A stretch of DNA of 64,000 nucleotides, from the NCBI GenBank assembly GCA_902528415.1, contig CABZSR010000007.1, positions 1-64,000 of the forward strand, written 5' to 3'. The DNA comes from an uncultured SAR116 cluster alpha proteobacterium. GTDB lineage: Bacteria > Pseudomonadota > Alphaproteobacteria > Puniceispirillales > Marisalimonadaceae. Below, in pieces: positions 19,101 to 27,623 of the stretch; the first letter of the stretch is position 1, and every line of letters begins with the position of its first letter. The notes beneath the pieces are model-generated. The model saw only the letters and a program-made list of their open reading frames with translations, did not search any database and was not told where the DNA came from. The translations under genes and the position numbers were made by a program.

Positions 19101-21265
19101 ATCAACAAAGTACCACTAGCAGGGAAACCAGCAGTGGTGTCTACTGTAAGTGTTGTTACAGTATCATTTATAGCACCATTTAAAAGTGTATTTGGCTGTT
19201 TAACATCTTTGTTAAGATAAGAATGTTTATTTAACTCCTTTAAAACTATTCTATTGCTTCCAAAATGTTCTGTTTGTCCTGAGAAGACATCCGTACCACC
19301 TTCAAAATAAGCAGATATATCTTTAGATTCTGTATGTAGAACTTTGATTTTTGTGTCTGTAATATTTATTGCAGTTGTTGAGTCTGATTTTAAATTTAAA
19401 AACTCATTACCATCAGCATCTGTACCAGCACTAGATACAGAAAATTTTGCACCGTTATATTTTGCATCATTTACCGTAGAGGCTGTCGTGTCAAATTCAC
19501 CAGCTAAGAACACCTCAGTTGGAAAACTGGTAGAGCTTATTGTATTAGCTGTGTCATTTATATAAACTTTCAAAGTTCCACTGGCATCTTGAACCATAGT
19601 ATTTCCGCTTACTGCTGTAACATCCAGAGCCTTATCAAAAACTTTTAGCGTAGGAGAGGCATTGTAATAACTATGTAATAAAAATTTTTCTTCGTTTGTT
19701 ACGTTATTTTCGTCTGATAAGTCTGCTGTAGGATGTTTATAATTAAAACTTAATACTTCAGTTTCTTTAATTGCACCATCAAGTGCTTTCCCATTCACTC
19801 TGCTAAATAATGAAGAATTAACACCGTAGGTAGAAGAGTTGTTAGTATTACCGTCAGAGGAAACTGCTGCCCTATTTAAAGCATCATTTATCCTTAATTG
19901 AGCGTGGGCTAAAAATTCTTCTCTTGTAAAATTTGGTGATGCAACATTTTCTATTCCATTTGTAATAGAAAAAAGGTCTTCTGTTACAAAACTGTCTTTC
20001 ATTAAATCAACATTAATAGCTGCCAAAGTTTGAATTTCGTCGTTATTGTCAAGCTGATTAAATTGTATTGAAAAACTGCCATCAGTTACAGGATCAATGG
20101 CTAATTTAGAATCATCTGACAAACCTGCATTTATAGCTCTTTGAACCTCAGACGCAAGAGAGGTTGCAGTGTAAGTCCCAGGTCTAATATCAATACTCTT
20201 AAAACTCGCGCTTCCTGTTGTATCATCGACTCGAACTGTTAAGAAATCCTTACCCCAGTAAGTTGATTTGTTAAGAGTTGGGTTAGCTTCATAAGTGGTA
20301 TAATATTGTAGGGGGTCTGTTACAACTGTTATAGAAGGCGCTGTTGCAGTGAAAGCAGCATCCTCTAAAACTGTTGACTCGACTGTCGCGGCTTTCGAAA
20401 CCGTCTTGTTAGATAAATCATCTAGAAAAAATAGAGGTTGAGTTTGGGCAACAGAAATAATTTGTGGTTTTTCATTAATTGGGATTATTTGACCAAAACG
20501 ATCAACAACTAACGTTTGACCAGTTGGAGAAATAGCTTCAGTTAGAGATGGTTGAACCTCTCTTCCGTCCACTATAAATTTTGTTTGATATTTGTGAGTT
20601 GCTTGATCACCTGAAGCTGCTTGTGTTTTTATAAAAAAGGCTGTCGCAATAACCGGGTTACCTAAATTATCAAAAATTGTAACAGAAGTAGAAGAATTAA
20701 ATGTAGCTGGATTTTTTGGATCAAAATCAGCAGCAGATTCAAAAACAGTTGATGACGCTGGTAAATTTACCGCTAATTCTAAGTTATCTGTCTTTTTAGC
20801 CTCTCCTGCCTCTAACTCTAATTTAAGAGGTTTAGCATCAACAATTTCACCACCTTGAACAGATCCATCATCAGAAACAGGTAACGCGAGTACAAACTGA
20901 CCTGCAGAATCTACAACAAATCTGTCATTATTTACTGAAAAAGAACCGTTTCTGGTATAAACGGTTTGATTAGTAGTTAAAGATGGCTTCAAAGCAAAAA
21001 AACCTTGTCCTGAAATAGCCATATCCAAAGCATTAAGTGAGGAAGAAACGTTACCTTGAGTAAATTGCTGTTTAATTCCCTTCAAAATAGTTCCAGAACC
21101 AATCGATGAAGAGCTGTTCTGTAATGGAGAAGTCGCAAAGATATCGCCAAATTCAGCTTTACTTCTTTTATAACCTGTAGTCGCAACGTTAGCGATGTTA
21201 TTTGACGTTGCTGATATATCTGCTTGTGATCCGTTTAATCCTGTAAGAGCGGTATAAAATGACAT
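16145..21265 (-). CDS. flgE: Giant flagellar hook protein FlgE (1706 aa)
   Basis: N-term MSFYTALTGLNGSQADISATSNNIANVATTGYKRSKAEFGDIF and C-term GSLERSNVDITEELVNLITAQRNFQANAKTIETNTSLTQAIIQIRT are FlgE; very long central insert. Confidence 0.94.
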   Translation of the reverse strand: MSFYTALTGLNGSQADISATSNNIANVATTGYKRSKAEFGDIFATSPLQNSSSSIGSGTILKGIKQQFTQGNVSSSLNALDMAISGQGFFALKPSLTTNQTVYTRNGSFSVNNDRFVVDSAGQFVLALPVSDDGSVQGGEIVDAKPLKLELEAGEAKKTDNLELAVNLPASSTVFESAADFDPKNPATFNSSTSVTIFDNLGNPVIATAFFIKTQAASGDQATHKYQTKFIVDGREVQPSLTEAISPTGQTLVVDRFGQIIPINEKPQIISVAQTQPLFFLDDLSNKTVSKAATVESTVLEDAAFTATAPSITVVTDPLQYYTTYEANPTLNKSTYWGKDFLTVRVDDTTGSASFKSIDIRPGTYTATSLASEVQRAINAGLSDDSKLAIDPVTDGSFSIQFNQLDNNDEIQTLAAINVDLMKDSFVTEDLFSITNGIENVASPNFTREEFLAHAQLRINDALNRAAVSSDGNTNNSSTYGVNSSLFSRVNGKALDGAIKETEVLSFNYKHPTADLSDENNVTNEEKFLLHSYYNASPTLKVFDKALDVTAVSGNTMVQDASGTLKVYINDTANTISSTSFPTEVFLAGEFDTTASTVNDAKYNGAKFSVSSAGTDADGNEFLNLKSDSTTAINITDTKIKVLHTESKDISAYFEGGTDVFSGQTEHFGSNRIVLKELNKHSYLNKDVKQPNTLLNGAINDTVTTLTVDTTAGFPASGTLLIGTEQVNYTGTTATSFTGVTREVNGTTKATAQDDATVKLVTFTDGIMSDFTDILRSTTLTATPATAGRTAGTAGTNVIYERTAAGATNSDLLTVDGGTKGIRIGDRVVGAGITAGTRVIAITNDRQLQLSANPTAVLNANSATAAGTKVTFLASSHTTGTVDVTGGTATTLAVLDATNIAVGDAVFGTNIPANTTVTGITGTTITLSNAATADIVGGELSFVDEDGLGAQVLINGEVAEGATNITVDANTNISVGDIVEVAGVTVGTTVTAINNAVITISAATTAIIPDNTSITFLPPDSETLTVGTTAGFTAASADAPGKFKLGDEIITYTGKTGTTLTGITRGVDNSESKSVAATTTLSLFDSVENLGLASRSTDVSAQLTTTATTLTVDSTADFEDNGFIRIGNELIEYTGKTATSFTGLIRGAGGTTALQHEIDSVITQDVSSSDDWVDENDPALRIAYDFSSQNFTLQGIPSKIGTSTASKMFSFSAYGPGEGNSANAIGLKTQTNKASSNIGGGALLKAESVLFTGDQIAADTQQAFGVEVSYNNLTRKFSIASGTTGENIPANSAVGVGDGGQASSNIEIGRLAIVDGVATASNAGTGGTSALLGINATNAITTVTADTSGKGLKSEPAVLNGRTSNEDLSEDFFLSDAAEETIFVVNVNDITAAIQVPEGVYNGTSLATALQSRINQMEDTSGNTVNGVTVVYNSTSNSFTFTTGTTGLKSKIFVSASARMGLDNLELVTGTTPSFVNMANTIAKSDTGQSLYVNDAGTTTTLAPDNAWTPTTDGTFAKVFIRPGELTFDTQGNLVSPIQKVGYQGDFAADAAAGTNALSIDLDLNFDGSTQFASDFNVRTVTQDGQTVGKLDGLDVAANGLVSANYTNGLNIALGRLVMVNFNNQNGLKQVGNATYVETSVSGVAAVGEAGADGYGTILSGSLERSNVDITEELVNLITAQRNFQANAKTIETNTSLTQAIIQIRT
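17760..19195 (-). repeat. Two interleaved internal repeat types within flgE
   Basis: Type A (3 copies): TTLTVDTTAGF..GxxxIGxExxxYTGxTxTxxTGxTRGVxGTT. Type B (about 3 copies): ISVGDxVxGxxIxAGTTVTAITxxxITLSxxATA. Confidence 0.8.
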
Positions 21266-21295
21266 CTCTAATTTCTCCTAGTATTTTCTTATTAA

Positions 21296-21988
21296 TTAAT
21301 TCTTAAATCTGACAACTTGTGAGGGGTCAATCGTTCCATAATCTTCAACTTCTAACATTACCCCGTTTTTAGTTTTTGAAGTTCCATTAACATTTGCGTA
21401 TACTTGTGTTGAAAGTTCACCAGTATCACCCAAATTACCAGTAAATGCTCTTATTGTTATTGGAGAGTTAGAAGTTTTAATATCCTCGGGTAAATCTTTC
21501 CACTCGAAACCTACTAAACCAGCCTTTTGCATTCCAAGTGTATCTTGATGTAAAACCTCACCATCACTATTTTCAAATATAATACTTAAGTTAGAAGCCG
21601 TGTCAGGCAAGTCTACAATGCCACTTATAATACCTTCTTTATCTGGTCGAGCATATTTACCAGGGACTAATACAGAATGACCCATTAATTGTGTTGTTGA
21701 AGCAATTCTCATTTCAGATAGTTGTTGGCTTACAGACTTCATAGTTTCGTCCATAGAAGTAATACCAGTAACTGTAGAAAACTGCGCCATCTGGGCTATA
21801 AAATCAGCGTTATCGACAGGAGCAAAAGGGTCTTGGTTTTGTAATTGTGTAGTCATTAATTTAAGAAAATCTTCTTGTCCAAGCTGATCTTTTGTCTCTT
21901 TAGGCGTAAATTTTTCTTTAGCAGAATTAATGCCTAATTTATCTAAAATATTTGTTAGTGATTGATTTGATGAATTAATTTCAGACAT
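21296..21988 (-). CDS. flgD: Flagellar hook capping protein FlgD
   Basis: 230 aa; LGQEDFLKLMTTQLQNQDPFAPVDNADFIAQMAQFSTVTGI. Confidence 0.96.
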   Translation of the reverse strand: MSEINSSNQSLTNILDKLGINSAKEKFTPKETKDQLGQEDFLKLMTTQLQNQDPFAPVDNADFIAQMAQFSTVTGITSMDETMKSVSQQLSEMRIASTTQLMGHSVLVPGKYARPDKEGIISGIVDLPDTASNLSIIFENSDGEVLHQDTLGMQKAGLVGFEWKDLPEDIKTSNSPITIRAFTGNLGDTGELSTQVYANVNGTSKTKNGVMLEVEDYGTIDPSQVVRFKN

Positions 21989-21994
21989 AATTTA

Positions 21995-22408
21995 TTACTT
22001 TCCTATGTTTAGTGTTCGCATTGTTAGAGCTCTTAAAGTTGTTATAACTTCAACGTTATTTTGGTACTGCCTGGATGCCTCCATCATATCTACCATTTCT
22101 TCGTCTACATTTACGGCTGCTTTATATATGTATCCATCCGCATCTGCCGCCGGGTGGGCAGGCATATAGGACTTGATGGGCTCTCTTCCAATTTCTTTCA
22201 CTTCAACTGCGTCAACTGTTGCGACACCGTTTTTCTTGACTAAATCACTATATTGCGTTTCAAAAATTGGTTTTAGTGGCTTATAAGTAGTCTTTGGATC
22301 ACCAGTGGTAGATCCTGCATTAGCAAGGTTTGAAGCTACCGTATTTAATCTTACTAATTGGGCAGCCATTGCTCGACCAGCTATATCATAAACTGATTTA
22401 ATATCCAT
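21995..22408 (-). CDS. flgC: Flagellar proximal rod protein FlgC
   Basis: 137 aa; VNVDEEMVDMMEASRQYQNNVEVITTLRALTMRTLNIGK. Confidence 0.96.
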   Translation of the reverse strand: MDIKSVYDIAGRAMAAQLVRLNTVASNLANAGSTTGDPKTTYKPLKPIFETQYSDLVKKNGVATVDAVEVKEIGREPIKSYMPAHPAADADGYIYKAAVNVDEEMVDMMEASRQYQNNVEVITTLRALTMRTLNIGK

Positions 22409-22794
22409 TATTCACCCCTGATCGCCGACATAATTTTGTTAATTTTTCCATTTAGAAAATTTACTGTAGTAGAATATCTCATTGAATTTTCTGCAAATTG
22501 CATTTGCTCAACAGCTAGTTCAACTGTGTTTCCATCTAATGATGTTATTAGAGGCTCTCTATATGAAACTTCGTTAACTGATTTACCTGAATTTTGTACT
22601 ATATGGTTAGAATGTGATGTGATTATAGGCCCGTTTTTATCTAGTTTTTTAATTTCATCTTCAAAACTTATATCTCTTGCCTTGTAATTAGGTGTTGCTG
22701 CGTTAGCAATGTTGGAAGCTAAAATATTGTTACGCTTACCTCTTAATTGTAGGGCCGATGAATAAAAAGATAATTGATCTTTGATTGTATCCAT
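22408..22794 (-). CDS. flgB: Flagellar proximal rod protein FlgB
   Basis: 128 aa; RGKRNNILASNIANAATPNYKARDISFEDEI. Confidence 0.95.
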   Translation of the reverse strand: MDTIKDQLSFYSSALQLRGKRNNILASNIANAATPNYKARDISFEDEIKKLDKNGPIITSHSNHIVQNSGKSVNEVSYREPLITSLDGNTVELAVEQMQFAENSMRYSTTVNFLNGKINKIMSAIRGE

Positions 22795-22835
22795 TACTAA
22801 AAAACTCGAATAATTACTATATTTAAGACAATATT

Positions 22836-22852
22836 TGCAAATAAGGTGCCAA
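22836..22852 (-). promoter_or_regulatory. Sigma-54-type promoter upstream of flgB
   Basis: Minus strand TTGGCACCTTATTTGCA, near-perfect match to TTGGCACNNNNNTTGCA. Confidence 0.85.
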
Positions 22853-22941
22853 TTTAATTAAAGGTAAAATTTAATTATTTATTAATAAAACTTTAATAAT
22901 TTTTTTATTGTCGTTATTAATTAAAGGTGTAGGGTAGTCTT

Positions 22942-23394
22942 ATGGATTTTTCAGAAAAAATTATTGATAAAAAAGAAGAAATTCTAGATGAGTTTGAAGA
23001 ATTAACACTTAAAGAAATAGCGGTTAAAATAAAACAAGCATCCAATCGTGAAGATGGGTTAATATTTACAATTGCGTGCTTAGCTGCTAGGATTTCAGTT
23101 TTAAATCGAAGAATACAAGAAATTATTGATGAAAATAGTGCCAATGATAATCGTGCCGATAATGGAGCAAATAGCAAAGGCAATATTGTTGAAAAGATTA
23201 TCAAACGTTCTAAAAAGCCCTCAAACGTTCCTGTTGAATGGGTAAGAGTTCAAATAAAAGAAACAACTGAAGTAAATGGTGTTAGGTTCCCTTCTGGTAT
23301 CCAAATAGATGTCACAAAAGAGGATGCCCAACAAATGATAGACGGAAGTAAAGCAATTTTACTTGAAGATTCAGAAAATACCGATGAAGTTTAA
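22942..23394 (+). CDS. Uncharacterised protein divergent from flgB
   Basis: 150 aa ORF with ATG start and no overlapping competing feature; no family recognised. Confidence 0.6.
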   Translation: MDFSEKIIDKKEEILDEFEELTLKEIAVKIKQASNREDGLIFTIACLAARISVLNRRIQEIIDENSANDNRADNGANSKGNIVEKIIKRSKKPSNVPVEWVRVQIKETTEVNGVRFPSGIQIDVTKEDAQQMIDGSKAILLEDSENTDEV

Positions 23395-23400
23395 AGCAAG

Positions 23401-23817
23401 TTATTTTTTATAATAAGTATAAATAGCCTCAATCTCATCTTCCCTTAGACCTGTTTTGTTTTTTATTTCTTCTCTATTGTTACCATTTTTAGCCATATCA
23501 ATAGCTATACTTAACATATCTTCGGAACCTTTTATATTTCCTAACCTACTAATTTCTCTTTCAATAAAACTAATTTTGTCCGACAAATTAGCTAGCTCTT
23601 TTTTCTGATGTTCTAATAAATTACCAACAATAATAAGATATTCTTTTATTTCTTTATTATTTTTGTTAATTACATCAGCATACACAATTATTGCATCTTT
23701 ATTATTTTGAAATTTTAAATTTTGAAAAAAAAATATTAGAAAAAATCCTATCACCAATAAACAAATAGAAAAGAAAATAAAAATCTCAAAATTGGATAAA
23801 AGATAATCTACAAACAT
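23401..23817 (-). CDS. Membrane-anchored DUF2802-like protein
   Basis: 138 aa; N-terminal TM segment and C-terminal MAKNGNNREEIKNKTGLREDEIEAIYTYYKK. Confidence 0.55.
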   Translation of the reverse strand: MFVDYLLSNFEIFIFFSICLLVIGFFLIFFFQNLKFQNNKDAIIVYADVINKNNKEIKEYLIIVGNLLEHQKKELANLSDKISFIEREISRLGNIKGSEDMLSIAIDMAKNGNNREEIKNKTGLREDEIEAIYTYYKK

Positions 23818-23871
23818 AATGTATATTTATTCATTATTTTATACAAAATTACTATAAGTAATTTAAAATAT

Positions 23872-24144
23872 TTATATGATAGATTTTGAAAAGGAATTTA
23901 AGAGATTTGCTTTTGGTAGAATTTTTAATTCAAGCATTTCTATTTTATTTAATATTTTTTGTAAAAAAACCTGTTCTTGATTAATAGTTTTTTCTTGGTC
24001 AATATTAATTGTAGAAACTAATTCACTTATAGCAGTTTCTAACTGTTGATTAACTTCTTTGAAATCAATAGAAGAGAATTTGTTTTTATTCAGTTCTTCT
24101 AATTTATTTAAGTTTAAGTCAATTATGTCTAGTTTATCAATCAT
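23872..24144 (-). CDS. Small coiled protein in the flgN position (putative FlgN-like)
   Basis: Helical ORF immediately downstream of flgM; FlgN assignment is positional only; start set at internal ATG (track start 24153). Confidence 0.4.
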   Translation of the reverse strand: MIDKLDIIDLNLNKLEELNKNKFSSIDFKEVNQQLETAISELVSTINIDQEKTINQEQVFLQKILNKIEMLELKILPKANLLNSFSKSII

Positions 24145-24159
24145 AATAACCAAAGAATA

Positions 24160-24471
24160 TTAAGATTTCATTTCTCTGTATGCTTGCATAAGAGCATCAG
24201 ATAACTTATCTAAATCAAGAGGATAGTTACCAGATGAAATTGCTTCTTTAATCTTCGCAACTTTATCTACATCAATAGGTGCTGACTTAGCCATTTCAGA
24301 AACCAATTTCTTAGTATCTTTTATATCAACGACATTTGAAGACATCGCTTTATCAACTTTAGACGATGATTTAACCAAATCATTCAAAGAATTTTTAGTA
24401 TCTTTAACCTCATTCTTAGGAAGATTATTTATGATGTTATTTGTTATTTTGTCCATTTTATTTATCTCCAC
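24160..24471 (-). CDS. flgM: Anti-sigma-28 factor FlgM
   Basis: 103 aa; VDKVAKIKEAISSGNYPLDLDKLSDALMQAYREMK. Confidence 0.85.
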   Translation of the reverse strand: MEINKMDKITNNIINNLPKNEVKDTKNSLNDLVKSSSKVDKAMSSNVVDIKDTKKLVSEMAKSAPIDVDKVAKIKEAISSGNYPLDLDKLSDALMQAYREMKS

Positions 24472-24502
24472 AGTATTAATAACGACAACTGATTTAATTA
24501 TT

Positions 24503-25255
24503 TTAGCGAAATACCCTAATTATTTTATCTTTTTTAATATAACCTTTAATTGTTTTCCCACTTCTTAAATTTTTTACTTTTATCAAATCACCTAAATTTC
24601 CAGAACCTTGGGCTTCTCCAGATACGCTAACTGAGGCATTACCTATATTTGAAACAATTGAAATTACATCTCCGTTGTTAACTTCATATTTCTCATATAA
24701 ATGTCTAGGATGCAATAATTGTCCCATTTTTAAATTTTTTTTGATTTTTCTACCAACTAATTCTTTTTTATAAGAGAAAAATGATTTTTGAGAAGAATTA
24801 GATACTTCTACTAATTCTATATCATCCAAACCTATAATATCATTTTTTTCTAGTGATTGCTTTAATCTTAAAACTTTATAAGTTCGATTTTTTTTGATTT
24901 TTACTAGTTTATTTTTATATATTTTTTTTGATTTAACTATTGAATCTTTTGAAGTCTTTTCTTTGTTTTTTTTGTTAGGAATTTTTATCCTTATTAATAG
25001 TTGATAACCCTTTTTATCTGAACAATTTACTTTTACTGTTCTATAATCATTGTATATTTTTTTTATTTCAAGATTATTATTGCAGTCCTTATATACACTA
25101 GAATTCGAAAAAACAGGCTTTCCATTTACCCCTTCTGAAACAAGCCAATTTGAAACTATTTCTGAAATATCTTTTCCTGTTAAGGCTATAGTTGGTTTGC
25201 TCAGTAAAGTAATTGTCAGAATATGTAGAAAATATTTAGAAGTTATTTTAAACAT
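24503..25255 (-). CDS. flgA: Flagellar P-ring assembly chaperone FlgA
   Basis: 250 aa; LVGRKIKKNLKMGQLLHPRHLYEKYEVNNGDVISIVSNIGNASVSVSGEAQGSGNLGDLIKVKNLRSGKTIKGYI (SAF/FlgA domain). Confidence 0.9.
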   Translation of the reverse strand: MFKITSKYFLHILTITLLSKPTIALTGKDISEIVSNWLVSEGVNGKPVFSNSSVYKDCNNNLEIKKIYNDYRTVKVNCSDKKGYQLLIRIKIPNKKNKEKTSKDSIVKSKKIYKNKLVKIKKNRTYKVLRLKQSLEKNDIIGLDDIELVEVSNSSQKSFFSYKKELVGRKIKKNLKMGQLLHPRHLYEKYEVNNGDVISIVSNIGNASVSVSGEAQGSGNLGDLIKVKNLRSGKTIKGYIKKDKIIRVFR

Positions 25256-25258
25256 TAA

Positions 25259-25699
25259 TTAACCCCCAAAAAAATATATCTGAGATGTAATTGATGAATT
25301 GTTTTTTTCAGTATTTTCTTTGTTTTTATTTTTTTTAATAATTAAATCTTTGATCTCGTTGATACTCGGAAGATATAAACTTTTTCCTGAATATAAATAA
25401 TTTGGGTTGTTTCTTACAAAAGCTTTTTTATTAAAGTGAACAATAGCTAAACTCAAAATATTATTATTAAATGATTTTGATCCATAATAATTCAGCATTA
25501 TATCACTTAATGTTTCATTTTTTAATACAACATGTTTTGAGCTATGATCTAAATCTTTTAAAAATTCATTATCAGAGGTTAAATTGCCTCTTTCTATGTT
25601 GCCTCTATATTCTAATACTACAAAAGGTTCTGAAAAGGAGACTTTAGAAAAGAAAAAAATAAAGACTAAATAAACGTAAAAAATTTGATTTTTTTTCAT
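25259..25699 (-). CDS. Exported LysM/FimV-like protein
   Basis: 146 aa; signal peptide; LKNETLSDIMLNYYGSKSFNNNILSLAIVHFNKKAFVRNNPNYLYSGKSLYLP. Confidence 0.6.
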   Translation of the reverse strand: MKKNQIFYVYLVFIFFFSKVSFSEPFVVLEYRGNIERGNLTSDNEFLKDLDHSSKHVVLKNETLSDIMLNYYGSKSFNNNILSLAIVHFNKKAFVRNNPNYLYSGKSLYLPSINEIKDLIIKKNKNKENTEKNNSSITSQIYFFGG

Positions 25700-25703
25700 T
25701 CAA

Positions 25704-26864
25704 TTACTCCACAAATTCTACAATCATATTTTCTAAATTACTTAATTTCATATTGTCATTTAAAGGTAATAAAATGCTATAGTTGTCATATATCTTATTA
25801 GCATGCACTATAACCGAACTATTATTAAGCATTGAATTTTTTATATTTATACCTTTTACCAAACCAATCTGTTTTTGTTTAAGACCTTGTTTTCTTCCTA
25901 AATCAACAATCAAGCTTCCTTCGTTTACCTTTAATTTACCCTCCAATGGACGACAATTTAGATCTTGCAAAAATTTAGTTGCGGCAAGAATCATATGGTC
26001 ATGTACATTTTGATCAACTAATTGAATGTCCGAAGTAGATATATTATTAATAAACTGAAATTTACTTTTATACTGGTATTCAATTGGTAAATCATATGTT
26101 TTGGTAGCTATTAATTTAATTCCAGGACCTTTAAAAATCTTGAAGGATACTCTTAACAAATAATTTGAGAAACTATTTTTTTTATTACTTTCTGTTAACA
26201 ATAATGCAGGAACAAGACTATAATCACCTGCTTGAATAACAGGTAATCCATTTGTAAGTGCATTATAATCGAAGGACATATTTGATGTAGATTTGATTAT
26301 TTGCTCTAGCGATTTTCTTTTATGATTTATTGCCTTCACATTTGGTAGTCTCGAAATCACATCATAGATTCCAGCATACCATATTGATGTATATCTAGCC
26401 AACTTTGACGGTACATTAGACTCAATGTTATAAGATCCTTTAAATAAAGTAATATTTATTGGTCTATTTTTACAATTATTCTTTGATAATTTTCCACCAA
26501 CAACAGCACTTATTTTAATACTGATAAATTCTTTACTTTGCTTTTCTGACAATATTTTAAAATCTAAAACTCTATTAGTAGCTTTCACAATTGATTGGTC
26601 ATTGATTACTGTATTGGAAGTAATAGCAGAAAATCCATTTATATCCGCTCCGCCTTGCAAAGCAGCTATATATAATGCATCCTCCAAAGCTCTTTTTCTT
26701 GAGGTTTCAATATCATCAGAAATTAAAACTGCTCTTCCAGTAGTCTCAACTTGTCTGAAATTTGTATTATCATCAGCTAATAATGAGCTGCTTAATAATA
26801 CTAAAATTCCTATAGATATAATATATTTTATTAATTTAATAATATTAACAATGCTATTTATCAT
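25704..26864 (-). CDS. FlgT-like flagellar H-ring/assembly protein
   Basis: 386 aa; signal peptide; VETTGRAVLISDDIETSRKRALEDALYIAALQGGADINGFSAITSNTV...FKILSEKQSKEFISIKISAVVGG. Confidence 0.7.
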   Translation of the reverse strand: MINSIVNIIKLIKYIISIGILVLLSSSLLADDNTNFRQVETTGRAVLISDDIETSRKRALEDALYIAALQGGADINGFSAITSNTVINDQSIVKATNRVLDFKILSEKQSKEFISIKISAVVGGKLSKNNCKNRPINITLFKGSYNIESNVPSKLARYTSIWYAGIYDVISRLPNVKAINHKRKSLEQIIKSTSNMSFDYNALTNGLPVIQAGDYSLVPALLLTESNKKNSFSNYLLRVSFKIFKGPGIKLIATKTYDLPIEYQYKSKFQFINNISTSDIQLVDQNVHDHMILAATKFLQDLNCRPLEGKLKVNEGSLIVDLGRKQGLKQKQIGLVKGINIKNSMLNNSSVIVHANKIYDNYSILLPLNDNMKLSNLENMIVEFVE

Positions 26865-26871
26865 TTTTATA

Positions 26872-27393
26872 CTATGTTCTTCTTGCGTTTCTTAACATCA
26901 TAAGCATCATATCTTTATCAATTTCTAAAACAGTCTCGTAAGTGTCAACACCTGTTGGATTTATTCGTACTGTTTTTGCTCCTCTTATAATACCTTTAAC
27001 TACAGCCCTAAAAGTGTCATTTTGAACCATCAAATCTATTACTGTAGTATTAGAGTCAACTTGTATACCGTGTATTTGTTCAGCTAACTCTCTCATAGCA
27101 GCCATTCTTGCCGACCTTATAGCCATCAATCGTTTTTGTGCATCAGTTCTTCCCGGCTGACTAGATACAACTGCATACCCTACAGCCGATAAAGTAGGAA
27201 TTTTTTCAACTGAACTGTCAAAAACTTCTTTTAACGCTACGATGCCATCACTTTCAGAGTTAATTTTTTTGGCACTTAAACTGTTAGTTGTTGAAAAGTG
27301 AGAATTTGCTAAATTTTGAAGGCATCCAGTGCTTAAAAATAATGAGCAGATTGTAAAACTTACAAGTATGTTTTTTTGATTTATTAATAACAT
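26872..27393 (-). CDS. flgP: FlgP-like outer-membrane lipoprotein (LPP20 type)
   Basis: 173 aa; lipobox LSTGC; YAVVSSQPGRTDAQKRLMAIRSARMAAMRELAEQIHGIQVDSNTTV...VVKGIIRGAKTV. Confidence 0.8.
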   Translation of the reverse strand: MLLINQKNILVSFTICSLFLSTGCLQNLANSHFSTTNSLSAKKINSESDGIVALKEVFDSSVEKIPTLSAVGYAVVSSQPGRTDAQKRLMAIRSARMAAMRELAEQIHGIQVDSNTTVIDLMVQNDTFRAVVKGIIRGAKTVRINPTGVDTYETVLEIDKDMMLMMLRNARRT

Positions 27394-27428
27394 GGAAACT
27401 CCTAAAAAATAATTATTTCAAATTTCAA

Positions 27429-27445
27429 TGCAGATAACATGCCAA
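27429..27445 (-). promoter_or_regulatory. Sigma-54-type promoter upstream of flgP
   Basis: Minus strand TTGGCATGTTATCTGCA. Confidence 0.7.
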
Positions 27446-27513
27446 TCTTTAAATTTTAATGAATAGAAAATAAGCTAGTAAATTTAATTATTTTATATGT
27501 TTACCTAAAATGA

Positions 27514-27530
27514 TTGGCATTGTTCTTGCT
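27514..27530 (+). promoter_or_regulatory. Sigma-54-type promoter upstream of flhA
   Basis: Plus strand TTGGCATTGTTCTTGCT. Confidence 0.75.
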
Positions 27531-27623
27531 TCTTAAATAATTAAATATTTTAAAAATTATTAAATTAATTAAATCACTGTTTTTATTGATTTTTTAATAG
27601 ATTATGAATTGCTAGGAGATGTC

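Noticed and set aside
5978-21265. Giant flgK/flgE as prophage tail genes
   Set aside because: Canonical FlgK/FlgE termini and flanking flg gene order show they are flagellar; only the inserts look phage-like.
22917-23204. Minus-strand ORF 22917-23204
   Set aside because: Antisense to 22942-23394, which starts immediately after a plausible leader and is longer.
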